A DNA stretch of 64,000 nucleotides from Staphylococcus americanisciuri (GTDB taxonomy: Bacteria > Bacillota > Bacilli > Staphylococcales > Staphylococcaceae). The DNA lies in NCBI RefSeq assembly GCF_024814435.1, contig NZ_JANUXY010000002.1, positions 186,001 to 250,000 on the forward strand, given 5' to 3'. This document shows positions 17,673 through 29,649 of this stretch, in pieces. The translations under genes and the position numbers were made by a program. The stretch's first letter is position 1, and every line of letters starts with the position of its first letter. Under the pieces are notes generated by a model. The model was not told where the DNA came from. It did no database searches and was given only the letters and a program-made list of their open reading frames with translations.

Positions 17673-18722
17673 ATGTTTTTAGCATGGAACGAAATTAAGC
17701 GGAATAAATTGAAGTTTGGCCTTATTATCGGCGTGTTGATTATGATTAGTTATTTGCTATTTTTACTATCGGGTCTTGCGAGTGGCTTAATGAATATGAA
17801 TAGAGAGGGTATTGATCGATGGCAAGCCGATGCAATTGTGCTCAACAAAGATGCGAATGAAACGGTTCAACAGTCATTATTCGATAAAAAAGAAGTTGCA
17901 GACGTTTACGATAAGCAGACGACACTGAAACAAATGGGGGTCATTGTATCGAATGGTGACAAAGAAGACAATGCTTTGTTGTTTGGTGTGACGGATGATT
18001 CTTTCTTAATTCCTAAAATGTTAGAGGGGAAAAAGTTTAGTGCGGATAATGAAGTGGTTGCCGATGAAACTTTAAAAGAAAAAGGTTATAAGATAGGCGA
18101 TACGCTCTCTTTATCACAATCTGATGAAACATTGAAAATTGTTGGTTTTAGTGAAAGTGCGAAATATAATGCAGCACCAGTCGTGTTTGCAAACAATGCA
18201 ACAATTGAAAAACTGAATCCAACGTTGAATGACAAAGTGACGAATGCGGTTGTTGTGAAAGATAGTAACTGGGAGAAGAAAGCGATAAATAGTGACTTAG
18301 AAGCGATTGAAATAGAAAGTTTTATTGAAAATCTACCAGGTTACCAAGCGCAGAATCTCACATTAAACTTTATGATTTCGTTCTTATTTGTTATTTCAGC
18401 AACGGTTATTGGGATCTTCTTATACGTCATTACACTACAAAAAACAAGTTTATTTGGCGTGTTAAAGGCACAAGGTTTCACAAATGGTTATTTAGCGAAA
18501 ATGGTCTTGTCACAAACGTTCGTAATTGCAGCGACAGGTACAGTGATTGGCTTGATTTTAACAATTATCACAGGGGCGTTCTTGCCTGCAGTAGTGCCGA
18601 TTAAATTCAACGCCATAACATTAGCAATCTACGCAATTGTACTTATTATCGTATCATTAATTGGCAGCTTGTTTTCAATATTAACAATTCGCAAAGTCGA
18701 TCCTTTGAAAGCGATTGGGTAA
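17673..18722 (+). CDS. FtsX-type ABC exporter permease (HrtB/DevC-like)
   Basis: About 349 residues from the ATG at 17673, which has AGAAGG six bases upstream. An N-terminal membrane segment is followed by a large extracellular MacB-PCD-like domain (about residues 45-225). Three membrane segments follow, and the end IRKVDPLKAIG is diagnostic for the FtsX/MacB family. The start (FLAWNEIKRNKLKFGL) resembles HrtB, the haem-stress exporter permease. The ATPase gene follows 17 bases later. The substrate is unproven: no HssRS-type two-component system is nearby, so haem export is only one possibility. Confidence 0.85.
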   Translation: MFLAWNEIKRNKLKFGLIIGVLIMISYLLFLLSGLASGLMNMNREGIDRWQADAIVLNKDANETVQQSLFDKKEVADVYDKQTTLKQMGVIVSNGDKEDNALLFGVTDDSFLIPKMLEGKKFSADNEVVADETLKEKGYKIGDTLSLSQSDETLKIVGFSESAKYNAAPVVFANNATIEKLNPTLNDKVTNAVVVKDSNWEKKAINSDLEAIEIESFIENLPGYQAQNLTLNFMISFLFVISATVIGIFLYVITLQKTSLFGVLKAQGFTNGYLAKMVLSQTFVIAATGTVIGLILTIITGAFLPAVVPIKFNAITLAIYAIVLIIVSLIGSLFSILTIRKVDPLKAIG

Positions 18723-18739
18723 GGGAAGGTGAACATAAC

Positions 18740-19405
18740 ATGTTAGCATTTAAAAATGTGACGAAAGATTTTAAAGATGGGAACCAAACGATACAAGCGG
18801 TCAAACCAACATCAGTGGTATTTGATCAAAATGAGTTAATCGCAATTATTGGGCCGTCTGGTTCAGGTAAAAGTACATTTCTAACAATGGCAGGAGCATT
18901 ACAAACACCTACGTCTGGTGAGATTTTAATTAATGGCAAAGAGATTTCTAAAATGTCTCAAAAGGCGCTAGCCCATACACGTATGCAAGAGATTGGGTTT
19001 ATTTTACAAGCGACGAACTTAGTGCCATTTTTAACGGTTAAACAGCAATTTAAGTTACTCGCAAAACAGAAAAAAGACGTGTTAAGTGACGAAGTGTATC
19101 AAAATTTGATGACACAACTGAACTTAGATAGTTTAGAAAATAAATTGCCAAGCGAAATATCAGGAGGGCAAAAACAACGTGTTGCGATTGCGAAAGCGTT
19201 GTATACAAAGCCATCGATTATTTTGGCTGATGAGCCAACTGCTGCATTGGATACAGAAAATGCATTGGAAGTGATGCGCATTTTGAAAGAACAAACGAAA
19301 GAACAAAATAAAACATGTATCGTGGTGACACATGATGAACGTCTCACATCTTATTGTGACAAGGTCTATCACATGGAAGATGGCGTTCTGAAACAAGTAC
19401 AATAA
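18740..19405 (+). CDS. ABC exporter ATPase (LolD/HrtA type)
   Basis: A 221-residue ATPase with Walker A GPSGSGKST (about residues 38-46), Q-loop ILQATNLVPFLT, signature SGGQKQR, Walker B ILADEPTAALD and THD. The LVPFLT after the Q-loop and the short length are typical of MacB/LolD/HrtA ATPases. It pairs with the permease immediately upstream. A hairpin terminator follows within five bases. Confidence 0.92.
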   Translation: MLAFKNVTKDFKDGNQTIQAVKPTSVVFDQNELIAIIGPSGSGKSTFLTMAGALQTPTSGEILINGKEISKMSQKALAHTRMQEIGFILQATNLVPFLTVKQQFKLLAKQKKDVLSDEVYQNLMTQLNLDSLENKLPSEISGGQKQRVAIAKALYTKPSIILADEPTAALDTENALEVMRILKEQTKEQNKTCIVVTHDERLTSYCDKVYHMEDGVLKQVQ

Positions 19406-19409
19406 TACA

Positions 19410-19447
19410 AAAGCGTCGAACATTGTAAGTGGGAAGTTCGGCGCTTT
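19410..19447. terminator. Terminator between convergent ABC and MFS genes
   Basis: AAAGCGTCGAAC / GTTCGGCGCTTT, a 12-bp stem with one G-T pair and a 14-base loop, located between two convergent genes. Confidence 0.7.
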
Positions 19448-19462
19448 GCGTATTTATAGTCA

Positions 19463-20632
19463 TTACCTTTTTGAAAGTAGCTTAATATTTTTAACATACA
19501 GCATTAGTGGCACCATCAATATCGCACTACATAGCATAAAGGTAGTCTGGTAGCCAAGTTGTGAGATGACATAACCAAATAGGACGCCAGACAAAATCTC
19601 TCCCATCGCTCCAAATGCGCCATTAAGAGAGAAAATAGTTGCCATGCTGGTTGTTTGTCGGTTCATTTCCTGATTTAACGCATTGTTAATGAGCGTATTC
19701 ATTAAGTCATCCATTACTGTAACTAAAGAAATGCTTATAAAAGCCACGAGTTTCTTTCCAATTGTTAAGAAGAGAATTAAGATAATCGTTACACATGTAA
19801 TCAACGTATGATAGATTTCTGGCAGTTGATTAAAGTGATGGTCATACTTCGAAAATAGATGTAAGACGATTAATAATACAATCCCACCAATTGTTGTAAT
19901 CCAGCCAAATACATGGGTATCTAAACCTATATGTTGCGCATACGGTTGCCAGTAACGATCGATTGTATCAATAACAAAAGCGAAGAAAAAGCTAGCAATA
20001 ATAATATTAAAAGCTCTTTTATTGTTGAATAATACAGTCGCTGCATTTTTAATAATTGTCTGGATAGATTCATGTGATTGTTCAGAATGGGTTTGTACAA
20101 TAGGTGCCACTTTTACAAATATGAGCATATAAATAGTTAAGATGATAGACGTGATGCCTGCCAACACAAATGGAATCGTATGATTAAGCTGATACAAATA
20201 CCCTGATAACGGTGAGATTAAAATAATAAAGAGTATCAAAACTTTTGTGTTATTGAACATCGCCTGAGAAAATTGCTGAGACGGTATCGTGTGACTCAAC
20301 CAAGATTCAAACGTACCTGAAAACATAGATTCTGAGAGCGTCCATGTAAGCAATATTAAGAGTAAAATCGAAAAATGTGAGGCGAATGGAAATAATAGCC
20401 ATGTCAGTGATAGACAAATAAATGACGTCACTAAGTTGAATTTAACACCCAGTTTATCAGAAATAGCGCCTGAAGGTATTTCAAAAATTAACTTCATCAC
20501 TTCAAAAATGGTTCCGATCATACCAAGCCAAAAAAGGTTATAACCTGAGTGAAATAGCGCTAAAATCCAAATAGGTGCATAAAGCCCTATGGTGCTCCCT
20601 CGTAAAAGTGAAACCGTATAAAAATGTTTCAT
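19463..20632 (-). CDS. MFS transporter, unknown substrate
   Basis: A 389-residue protein with about 12 membrane segments in two halves. The loop-2 motif is present in the form GAISDKLGVKFN after a Glu-rich helix (FEVMKLIFEIPSGAISD). Such Glu-Ile-Pro-Ser-Gly text is frequent in the DHA1-like drug/macrolide group. It is monocistronic, with GGGGCTACAAC upstream. The substrate cannot be predicted from this. Confidence 0.85.
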   Translation of the reverse strand: MKHFYTVSLLRGSTIGLYAPIWILALFHSGYNLFWLGMIGTIFEVMKLIFEIPSGAISDKLGVKFNLVTSFICLSLTWLLFPFASHFSILLLILLTWTLSESMFSGTFESWLSHTIPSQQFSQAMFNNTKVLILFIILISPLSGYLYQLNHTIPFVLAGITSIILTIYMLIFVKVAPIVQTHSEQSHESIQTIIKNAATVLFNNKRAFNIIIASFFFAFVIDTIDRYWQPYAQHIGLDTHVFGWITTIGGIVLLIVLHLFSKYDHHFNQLPEIYHTLITCVTIILILFLTIGKKLVAFISISLVTVMDDLMNTLINNALNQEMNRQTTSMATIFSLNGAFGAMGEILSGVLFGYVISQLGYQTTFMLCSAILMVPLMLYVKNIKLLSKR

Positions 20633-20854
20633 AATGTTGTAGCCCCTTTGTTTGAAAATGTATTACAATTCGATATCACGTAGCATTGAGTGAACCCCTT
20701 GTCATTTGAATGCTTAAGAATCAACGTGATTATTTGTATAAGAATAATTATAAAACATTCATCATATTGATTGAAGATAAGATATTGATAATTAAGATTG
20801 CTTTATGAATTGTTTACAATATTATATAATTAGAGATATAAGGAGTTGAGTAAA

Positions 20855-21055
20855 ATGGCAGTTGATAAATTTGCATATGTATTGCTTGCATTTTTTCTAG
20901 GTAATCTAGGTGCACATAAGTTTTACGCGAAAAAAATGGGCTTAGGTGTATTATATTTACTATTCTGTTGGACAGGAATTCCAGGTGTGATAGGTGTAAT
21001 TGAAGCGATTATTGCGCTATTAACACCATCTGACAATGGTAAATTAACAGTTTAA
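20855..21055 (+). CDS. TM2-domain membrane protein
   Basis: 66 residues starting at the ATG at 20855 (AAGGAG upstream). It has the TM2 hallmark: FLGNLGAHKFY after the first span, a Gly/Lys-rich turn, then YLLFCWTGIPGVIGVIEAI in the second span. These two-span proteins are widespread, and their role in bacteria is unclear. It is a single gene followed at once by a terminator. Confidence 0.9.
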   Translation: MAVDKFAYVLLAFFLGNLGAHKFYAKKMGLGVLYLLFCWTGIPGVIGVIEAIIALLTPSDNGKLTV

Positions 21056-21066
21056 GAGGATGTGAA

Positions 21067-21094
21067 AAGAAATCGTATGACGGTTTCTTTTTTT
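21067..21094 (+). terminator. Terminator after the TM2 gene
   Basis: AAGAAATCG / CGGTTTCTT stem (one T-G pair), five-base loop, then a run of seven or more T. A classical Rho-independent signal. Confidence 0.85.
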
Positions 21095-21129
21095 GATTCG
21101 ATATCGCTGCGGTGAAGGAGCAATGGATA

Positions 21130-21819
21130 GTGAAAAAGATAATGATTGTTAACACGTCGGCAGATTATTTTGCAGGAACACAAAAGAAAACAGGTCTTTG
21201 GTTAGGAGAACTTGTACATTTTTATGATTATTTTCAAGATAAAGCGGTTCAAATAGATTTATATAATGTTAATGGTGGCAATATACCTATTGATCCAGTC
21301 AGTCTAAGACCATTCATGTTGGATAAAGTCACGAAGCGTTATTATCAAGATACGCAGTTTATGATGTTATTGAAAAACACAAAGTCACTACATGAGGCGA
21401 CTCCTCAAGACTATGATGTGATCTATTTTACAGGTGGTCATGGTGTGATGTTTGACTTCCCAAATAACGAGGATATTCAGTATGCCATTAATGAAGTGTA
21501 TCAGCATGGAGGTATTGTATCAGCAGTATGCCATGGTGTTGCGGCACTGCTTAATGTGAAGGATGCAGATGGACAGTATTTGATTAAAGATAAATCAGTA
21601 ACAGGCTTTTCAGATGTAGAAGAGGTACTAGCGAACCGTAGAAAAATTGTCCCATTTATGTTGGAACAAGAATTAAAAGCACGTGGTGCACAATATAGTA
21701 AAGCGAAAGTGCCGTTTATACCGTATGTGCAAGTAGATGATCGATTAGTGACAGGTCAAAACCCACAATCACCTAAACGTGTGGCTGAAACAGTTGGACA
21801 ACTATTAGGACTTAAATAA
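21130..21819 (+). CDS. DJ-1/PfpI-superfamily protein (HchA-like glyoxalase/deglycase group)
   Basis: About 229 residues from a GTG at 21130, nine bases after AAGGAG (an in-frame GTG at 21112 overlaps the ribosome site). It has the nucleophile elbow AVCHGVAALL, with the reactive Cys near residue 136, and the YFTGGHGVMFDF loop with its Gly-Gly-His, as in the HchA/Hsp31-like branch of DJ-1/PfpI. Members act as cofactor-free glyoxalases or protein/nucleotide deglycases. It is monocistronic; no substrate is evident. Confidence 0.85.
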   Translation: MKKIMIVNTSADYFAGTQKKTGLWLGELVHFYDYFQDKAVQIDLYNVNGGNIPIDPVSLRPFMLDKVTKRYYQDTQFMMLLKNTKSLHEATPQDYDVIYFTGGHGVMFDFPNNEDIQYAINEVYQHGGIVSAVCHGVAALLNVKDADGQYLIKDKSVTGFSDVEEVLANRRKIVPFMLEQELKARGAQYSKAKVPFIPYVQVDDRLVTGQNPQSPKRVAETVGQLLGLK

Positions 21820-21983
21820 TTTTTAAGCGTCACAAATGATAAGTTAACAGGCTTATTGTTTGTGGCGTTTTTTATGAACGAACAAATAATTGCGTTTTTG
21901 AAATTAAATCATTGCTAATTAAAATCAAATCTGATAAACTGAATCTAATATAAAAATTATACTTGAAATTTGGAGGATTTACG

Positions 21984-22499
21984 ATGACACAATTTACTTT
22001 TGATCAAGCACATAGCGATTTAGATTTTCAAATTAAACACTTAATGGTATCACGTACAAAAGGGAGCTTTGATAACTTTGCGGTAAATGTTGAAGGAGAT
22101 ATTAATGACTTAAGCACACTTCAAGCTACTGTAACTATTGATCCAGCTTCAATTAACACAGGAAATGAAGACCGTGATAATCACTTAAGATCAGGTGACT
22201 TCTTCGCAACCGATGAATTCAATGCAATTACATTTGTAATGAAAAAAGTGAGTGAAGATAGTGTGACTGGTGACTTAACAATCAAAGGCGTAACACGTGA
22301 AGAAACTTTCGATGTTGAGTTCAACGGTGTAAGCAAAAACCCATTAGATGGTTCACAAGTAACAGGCTTTATCGTAACAGGTAAAGTAAACCGTGAAAAT
22401 TACGATATTACATTCAACCAAGCGTTAGAAACAGGTGGTGTCATGATAGGCAAAGATGTAAAATTCGAAGCATCAGTAGAATTCGTTGTTGCTGACTAA
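21984..22499 (+). CDS. YceI-family polyisoprenoid-binding-type protein
   Basis: 171 residues from the ATG at 21984 (TTGGAGGA upstream). It lacks a signal peptide, as usual for Gram-positive members. Motifs FDQAHSDLDFQIKHLMVSRTKG at the start, IDPASINTGNEDRDNHLRSGDFF in the middle and LTIKGVTREETFDVEF are classic YceI lipocalin-like text. It should be a beta-barrel binding a long isoprenoid or lipid. It is single, with a small hairpin (GGTAGACT / AGTCTACC) downstream at 22564-22595. Confidence 0.92.
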   Translation: MTQFTFDQAHSDLDFQIKHLMVSRTKGSFDNFAVNVEGDINDLSTLQATVTIDPASINTGNEDRDNHLRSGDFFATDEFNAITFVMKKVSEDSVTGDLTIKGVTREETFDVEFNGVSKNPLDGSQVTGFIVTGKVNRENYDITFNQALETGGVMIGKDVKFEASVEFVVAD

Positions 22500-22604
22500 T
22501 AGCAATGAAAGTAAAGCAACTTCGTCATATATTCACATATGGGGTTGCATTGTTAAGACGTACGGTAGACTGCGGTTGCAATGACAGAAGTCTACCTCAC
22601 ACAA

Positions 22605-22630
22605 AAAACGGGCAGTATTCCGCCCGTTTT
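22605..22630 (-). terminator. Terminator of the PSM operon
   Basis: AAAACGGGC / GCCCGTTTT, nine-bp perfect GC-rich stem with an eight-base loop. On the minus strand it is followed by T residues. It lies 11 bases beyond the short PSM gene. Confidence 0.85.
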
Positions 22631-22640
22631 TGGAAAAATA

Positions 22641-22700
22641 TTATTTGAATAAACCTTTAAAGAATTCAATCGCTTTTTTAATTAAGTCGATGATGAACAT
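22641..22700 (-). CDS. Short alpha/epsilon-type phenol-soluble modulin (19 residues)
   Basis: The product reads MFIIDLIKKAIEFFKGLFK: an N-terminal fMet plus hydrophobic face (FII, LI, FF, LF) alternating with Lys, which makes a near-perfect amphipathic helix. This is the hallmark of staphylococcal alpha-type PSMs and delta-toxin-like cytolysins, which are exported without a signal peptide by PmtABCD. GGAGGTG lies six bases before the ATG. It follows a beta-type PSM gene by 31 bases and shares its terminator. It is probably under Agr control as in other staphylococci, but no AgrA site was identified. Confidence 0.85.
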   Translation of the reverse strand: MFIIDLIKKAIEFFKGLFK

Positions 22701-22731
22701 AGTGAACACCTCCGTATTTATGGATTATTTT

Positions 22732-22869
22732 TTAACCTAAGCCTAAGATTTTTGTAAGTAAGCCAACACCGTGTTCAACTGTACCTACGATTGATGTACC
22801 TAAGTCTGTCCAGTCGTGGTTAATAGCTGAAGTTACGATACCGTTGATTGATTCGAATAATTCTTTCAT
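22732..22869 (-). CDS. Beta-class phenol-soluble modulin (45 residues)
   Basis: A 45-residue peptide. It starts MKELFESINGIVTSAINHD, has the beta-PSM middle (LGTSIVGTVEHGVGLL) and ends KILGLG. Length, lack of signal peptide, and the 'GTSIV..VE.GVGLL' pattern match staphylococcal PSM-beta peptides (surfactant-like, biofilm structuring). An AAGGAAGG site precedes it. It is first in a two-gene unit with the 19-residue PSM. Beta and short PSMs in one tight pair is a slightly unusual arrangement. Confidence 0.9.
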   Translation of the reverse strand: MKELFESINGIVTSAINHDWTDLGTSIVGTVEHGVGLLTKILGLG

Positions 22870-23089
22870 GATTAACACCTTCCTTTGATTTGTTAATGCA
22901 ATCTTATCATCTAATTTTATATAATTGGTTAATAATTCCTAAGTCATCATTTTTGGTTCAAAACTGTTGTATCCAATTAATTCGTTAGACACTTAGGCAC
23001 TCGAAATAATGCCTAGTTGTTATGTTGAAATAGCAACGTAGATACTTGGAAGTTTGGCTTTTTAAGTAACAAAACATTATGGTAAATGG

Positions 23090-23240
23090 CATATGTAAGG
23101 AAAGTGAATCTGAGCTATTAATAGAAAATGCTATCCAAAGCGAGGAGAATGATGTGAAAGTCCGCTTTTCATTTTTGCTCTGCCTTGCTAGAGTGGGATA
23201 ACGAATTCTTTTTCCTATCCTACTCCCAGTTATAAACATA
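23090..23240 (+). repeat. Diverged intergenic repeat
   Basis: Shares only the later part of the repeat found at 12019, 28575, 33945 and 35235: GAGTGGGATAACGAATTCTTTTT and a CCTATCCTACTCCC tail. Non-coding. Confidence 0.5.
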
Positions 23241-23334
23241 TAAGGTGGAAAGCTGGAGTTAAAGCAAGGAGAGGTATTACAAAAGTTAATCTTTATCGGC
23301 TAGATGAGGCGTTTTTTGTTTGGCTCCTAAAAGT

Positions 23335-23375
23335 TAAGACAGCACCTTGGAATATTTTGTCAAGGTCCTGTCTTA
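23335..23375. terminator. Terminator downstream of the HAD gene
   Basis: TAAGACAGCACCTTG / CAAGGTCCTGTCTTA, a 15-bp stem with two central mismatches, 12 bases beyond the HAD phosphatase stop. Likely ends the GH1/HAD transcript on the minus strand. Confidence 0.65.
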
Positions 23376-23387
23376 TTTTATGTCTTA

Positions 23388-24206
23388 CTATTGTTTTGAC
23401 GTTAGAATCTGTTCAACAACCGTTGCGATGCCATCATGGTTGTTGTCTTCCGTCACGATATCAGCAATATCCTTAACTGCCGCTGTTGCATTGCCCATAG
23501 CCACACCGATACCAGCGTCTCTTAGCATTTCTAGATCATTCAGTTGATCACCAAATGCCGCGACGTGTCTTTTATTGATACCCATTGCGTGACAGATATG
23601 GTCTAACGCATGGGATTTGTTTACACCATGTGCGGTAACTTCCAAGTAAAATGGTGTAGAACGTATCGTACTTAACGTCTCACCGCATAGTGCATTGATG
23701 TCATCAATTACTTTATCAATATAGTCAGGGTTTTGTGTTAATAGTATCTTGACCGGACTAAAGTCTATCATTTCGTACAAGTTTGGTGCATACACTAAAT
23801 CTAAACGGTGTGCAGTAGATTCATGTTGCACATATTGATTATTTGGCGTATTCGTATAGAGTTGGTTGTCATTGTCAACGATATACGTAAAGTCAAAAGC
23901 TTGTAAGGCTGTCAAAAAGGTACGTGCATCAGCTACATTGATCCCTTTTTTGAATTTTTCTTCACCACTAGTCACATCTAAGACCAATCCCCCGTTATAA
24001 GCACCGATTAAGCCATGATGTTGTTTTAATTGTAGCGCCTCTGTTTCATAATGAAAGCCTGTGCGTGGACGTCCAGAGACCAATGCGACGGTAAGTCCCA
24101 CTTGTTGTGCTTGAATCAGTGCTTGCTGTGTGCGTTCTGTAATGCGTCCGTCATCATTTACCAACGTACCATCACAATCCAGTGCAATTAATTGAATGTT
24201 GTCCAT
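23388..24206 (-). CDS. Cof-type HAD-IIB sugar-phosphatase-like hydrolase
   Basis: A 272-residue cytoplasmic HAD hydrolase. Motif I is LDCDGTLVN (nucleophile Asp near residue 9), motif II is ALVSGR, and motif IV is FGDQLNDLEML; a C2B cap domain lies between. Cof-type enzymes remove phosphate from sugar phosphates, FMN or pyridoxal phosphate. It lies 57 bases after the GH1 gene on the same strand and probably belongs to that beta-glucoside operon, so a phosphorylated sugar is a fair guess. Confidence 0.88.
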   Translation of the reverse strand: MDNIQLIALDCDGTLVNDDGRITERTQQALIQAQQVGLTVALVSGRPRTGFHYETEALQLKQHHGLIGAYNGGLVLDVTSGEEKFKKGINVADARTFLTALQAFDFTYIVDNDNQLYTNTPNNQYVQHESTAHRLDLVYAPNLYEMIDFSPVKILLTQNPDYIDKVIDDINALCGETLSTIRSTPFYLEVTAHGVNKSHALDHICHAMGINKRHVAAFGDQLNDLEMLRDAGIGVAMGNATAAVKDIADIVTEDNNHDGIATVVEQILTSKQ

Positions 24207-24263
24207 GCTATCACCCTTTCAAAAAGTGGAACCGCTCTAGCTAAGCTGTCCCACTTCATCGTT

Positions 24264-27622
<3,359 letters not shown>

Positions 27623-27654
27623 CTCCTATCAAAACCTTTATTATTATCTAACAT

Positions 27655-27678
27655 TATAATTGTACCGGTACAATTATA
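27655..27678. promoter_or_regulatory. Perfect 24-bp palindrome, likely GntR operator
   Basis: A perfectly symmetrical site with core TTGTACCGGTACAA between the divergent PTS and GntR genes. GntR/HutC (UTRA) repressors bind such palindromes and respond to a phosphorylated sugar. The site can control both directions. Confidence 0.7.
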
Positions 27679-27739
27679 CAAGTGCGTAACTATATAAAAT
27701 TGTGTATAATGAGTGAAAGGTTCAAAAAGGAGTCGGGGC

Positions 27740-28444
27740 ATGAATAAATATCAACAAATTGCATATGAGATTGAACAATATATACATGAGCATAACTTAG
27801 AACAGGGGACGAAGTTGGATAGTTTAGATACGTTGACGAAACGCTATAACGTAAGTCGTAGTACCATTAGTAAAGCACTGGATACATTAGAAAAACGTGG
27901 CGCAATCTTTCAACAACGAGGAAGTGGAATTTTCGTTCGACGTCAGCGCAGGGAAGGTTACGTTAGCTTACTTGTTAATCGAGGTTTTAGTGCGAACTTT
28001 AAAGCAGGCGATACGCATTATGATGTATTGAATGTGGAACAAACGATTGCTAATGAAGAGGTAGCCCATAATCTACATATCGAAATCGGCACACCCGTAT
28101 ATCTAGTAGAAAGGTTGGTATATCAAGGCGAGAAGAAGCTATGTAAGGAGATATCTTACTTTCCTGTTGAATTGGTCCCATATCTTAATAAAGAAATTGC
28201 GGAACAGTCGATATTTAACTATCTTGAAACAGCATATAAGATGAACATTAGTTTTTCAGATGTCTATTTGGTCGTTAATCAGTTAACGGATGCAGAAGCC
28301 GATGCGCTAGATTTACCTCCATTATCACCTGGGTTATATATGGAACAAGTTGTTTACCTAGCAACAGGTACGCCATTCGATTATTCAAAAGTTGTATACC
28401 ATTACAAGCATGCTAAGTTTTTCGTGCAATCCGTGAATCACTAA
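27740..28444 (+). CDS. GntR/HutC-family repressor of the beta-glucoside operon
   Basis: 234 residues from the ATG at 27740, preceded by AAAAGGAG; a GTG at 27713 would include that site. The N-terminal winged helix (YNVSRSTISKALDTLEKRGAIFQQRGSG) is followed by a UTRA effector domain (about residues 90-230; YLVERLVYQGEKKLCKEISYFP). It resembles TreR/BglR-like regulators that sense a sugar 6-phosphate. It is transcribed away from the PTS-GH1-HAD operon and faces the palindrome at 27655-27678, so autoregulation plus operon repression is likely. Confidence 0.9.
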   Translation: MNKYQQIAYEIEQYIHEHNLEQGTKLDSLDTLTKRYNVSRSTISKALDTLEKRGAIFQQRGSGIFVRRQRREGYVSLLVNRGFSANFKAGDTHYDVLNVEQTIANEEVAHNLHIEIGTPVYLVERLVYQGEKKLCKEISYFPVELVPYLNKEIAEQSIFNYLETAYKMNISFSDVYLVVNQLTDAEADALDLPPLSPGLYMEQVVYLATGTPFDYSKVVYHYKHAKFFVQSVNH

Positions 28445-28460
28445 TATTAGAAATTTGAAG

Positions 28461-28503
28461 CTTCCTATTTGTATAGATTGTATCTATCAAATAGGGAGTT
28501 TTT
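28461..28503 (+). terminator. Terminator of the GntR gene
   Basis: CTTCCTATTTG / CAAATAGGGAG stem with one G-T pair, 16-base loop, followed by TTTTTAG. About 16 bases after the gntR stop. Confidence 0.75.
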
Positions 28504-28574
28504 AGTTATATCCAGTATTGAGAGGGTCAGTGAACATAGTAGGTATTTGCGTAACACTTATTGGAAATCAGAAA

Positions 28575-28680
28575 GCAATGGGAGCTGACTGGTGTGACAG
28601 TATGCTTTGACAACCTTTATTACGCCAACTTAGCCTTGACGGGGTGGGACAACGGAATCTTTTTAGAAAATGAGATTACC
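28575..28680 (+). repeat. Intergenic repeat, copy B
   Basis: Strong match to copies at 12019-12185 and 33945-34105 over GCTGACTGGTGTGACAGTAT, CTTTGACAACCTTTAT, GCCTTGACGGGGTGGGA and CAACGGAATCTTTTTAG. The left flank differs from copy A. Non-coding, between gntR and the glucitol operon. Confidence 0.8.
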
Positions 28681-28782
28681 GTTATATTCTTGGATTTCTT
28701 TATTTATACGTAGACAAATTTTATTAAGCACAATGAGATAATTGCTGTTTTTCTCAATTCGTCATTTTTATAGAGATTAATT

Positions 28783-28797
28783 ATGAAAGCGCTACAT
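28783..28797 (+). promoter_or_regulatory. cre-like site before the glucitol operon
   Basis: ATGAAAGCGCTACAT matches the CcpA consensus WTGNAARCGNWNNCW at 14 of 15 positions, about 40 bases upstream of the first start codon. It suggests glucose repression of sorbitol use. Confidence 0.55.
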
Positions 28798-28835
28798 TTT
28801 ATAATTGCTTTATAAGAAATATAGGAGGCGTTATT

Positions 28836-29630
28836 ATGAGAAATTGGCTAGGATTAGAAGGTAAAGTGGCTGTTGTTACAGGAGGTAGTTCAGGTATTGG
28901 TGCACAAATAGTTGCGTCATTATTAGAAGAAGGTGCGATTGTATACAATGTGGATTTACACGATGATGATTCAGATAAAATGAACTATTACTTCCTTAAA
29001 ACGAATGTTGCAAGTCTTCCCGAGGTAAAGAAAACGGTTGAAAAAATAGTGGAATCACAAAATAAAATTGACATTTTAATCAATAATGCTGGAATTAATT
29101 TGCCACGATTACTGGTCGATGTCAAAGGTGAAAAACCCGAATATCAGATGGCTACAAAAGATCTTGATTTGATGTTTGATGTCAATTTAAAAGGTCCAGT
29201 GTATTTGAGCCAAGAGATTGGGAAACAGTTTACGGCACAAAAATCAGGCGTGATTGTCAATGTAACAAGTGAAGCAGGGCAAGAGGGATCGGAAGGGCAA
29301 AGCATCTATGCAGCAACGAAAGCAGCGTTGATCGGCTTTACACGTAGTTGGGCAAAAGAATTAGGAAAGCATAACATTAGAGTTGTAGCAATAGCACCAG
29401 GTATCCTTGAAGAAACAGGATTGAGAACGCCAGCATATGAAGAAGCATTGGCGTATACAAGAAATACGACGGTTGATAAGTTAAATGGAGAGTACTCAAA
29501 ATCAATACCTATTGGTCGAGTTGGTAAATTGAGAGAAGTGGCAGACTTAGTTTGTTACTTAAGTTCAGAAAAATCTAGTTATATCACTGGAACAACGATT
29601 AATATTACAGGTGGTAAATCAAGAGGTTAG
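28836..29630 (+). CDS. srlD: SDR dehydrogenase, probable sorbitol-6-phosphate 2-dehydrogenase
   Basis: A 264-residue short-chain dehydrogenase. NAD-binding GGSSGIGAQI (about residues 14-23), NNAG, catalytic Ser/Tyr-x3-Lys with YAATKAALIGF (Tyr near 161), and a PG motif with GRVGKLREVADLVCYL at the end. It converts sorbitol 6-phosphate to fructose 6-phosphate. The substrate is inferred from the complete glucitol PTS genes downstream. It starts the operon, with AGGAGG before the ATG and a cre-like site upstream. Confidence 0.88.
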   Translation: MRNWLGLEGKVAVVTGGSSGIGAQIVASLLEEGAIVYNVDLHDDDSDKMNYYFLKTNVASLPEVKKTVEKIVESQNKIDILINNAGINLPRLLVDVKGEKPEYQMATKDLDLMFDVNLKGPVYLSQEIGKQFTAQKSGVIVNVTSEAGQEGSEGQSIYAATKAALIGFTRSWAKELGKHNIRVVAIAPGILEETGLRTPAYEEALAYTRNTTVDKLNGEYSKSIPIGRVGKLREVADLVCYLSSEKSSYITGTTINITGGKSRG

Positions 29631-29649
29631 TTGAAAAGTGGGAGATGCT

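Noticed and set aside
17667..19405. ABC pair as HrtAB haem exporter
   Set aside because: Resemblance is only general; no HssRS genes or characteristic site nearby, so the haem name was not used.
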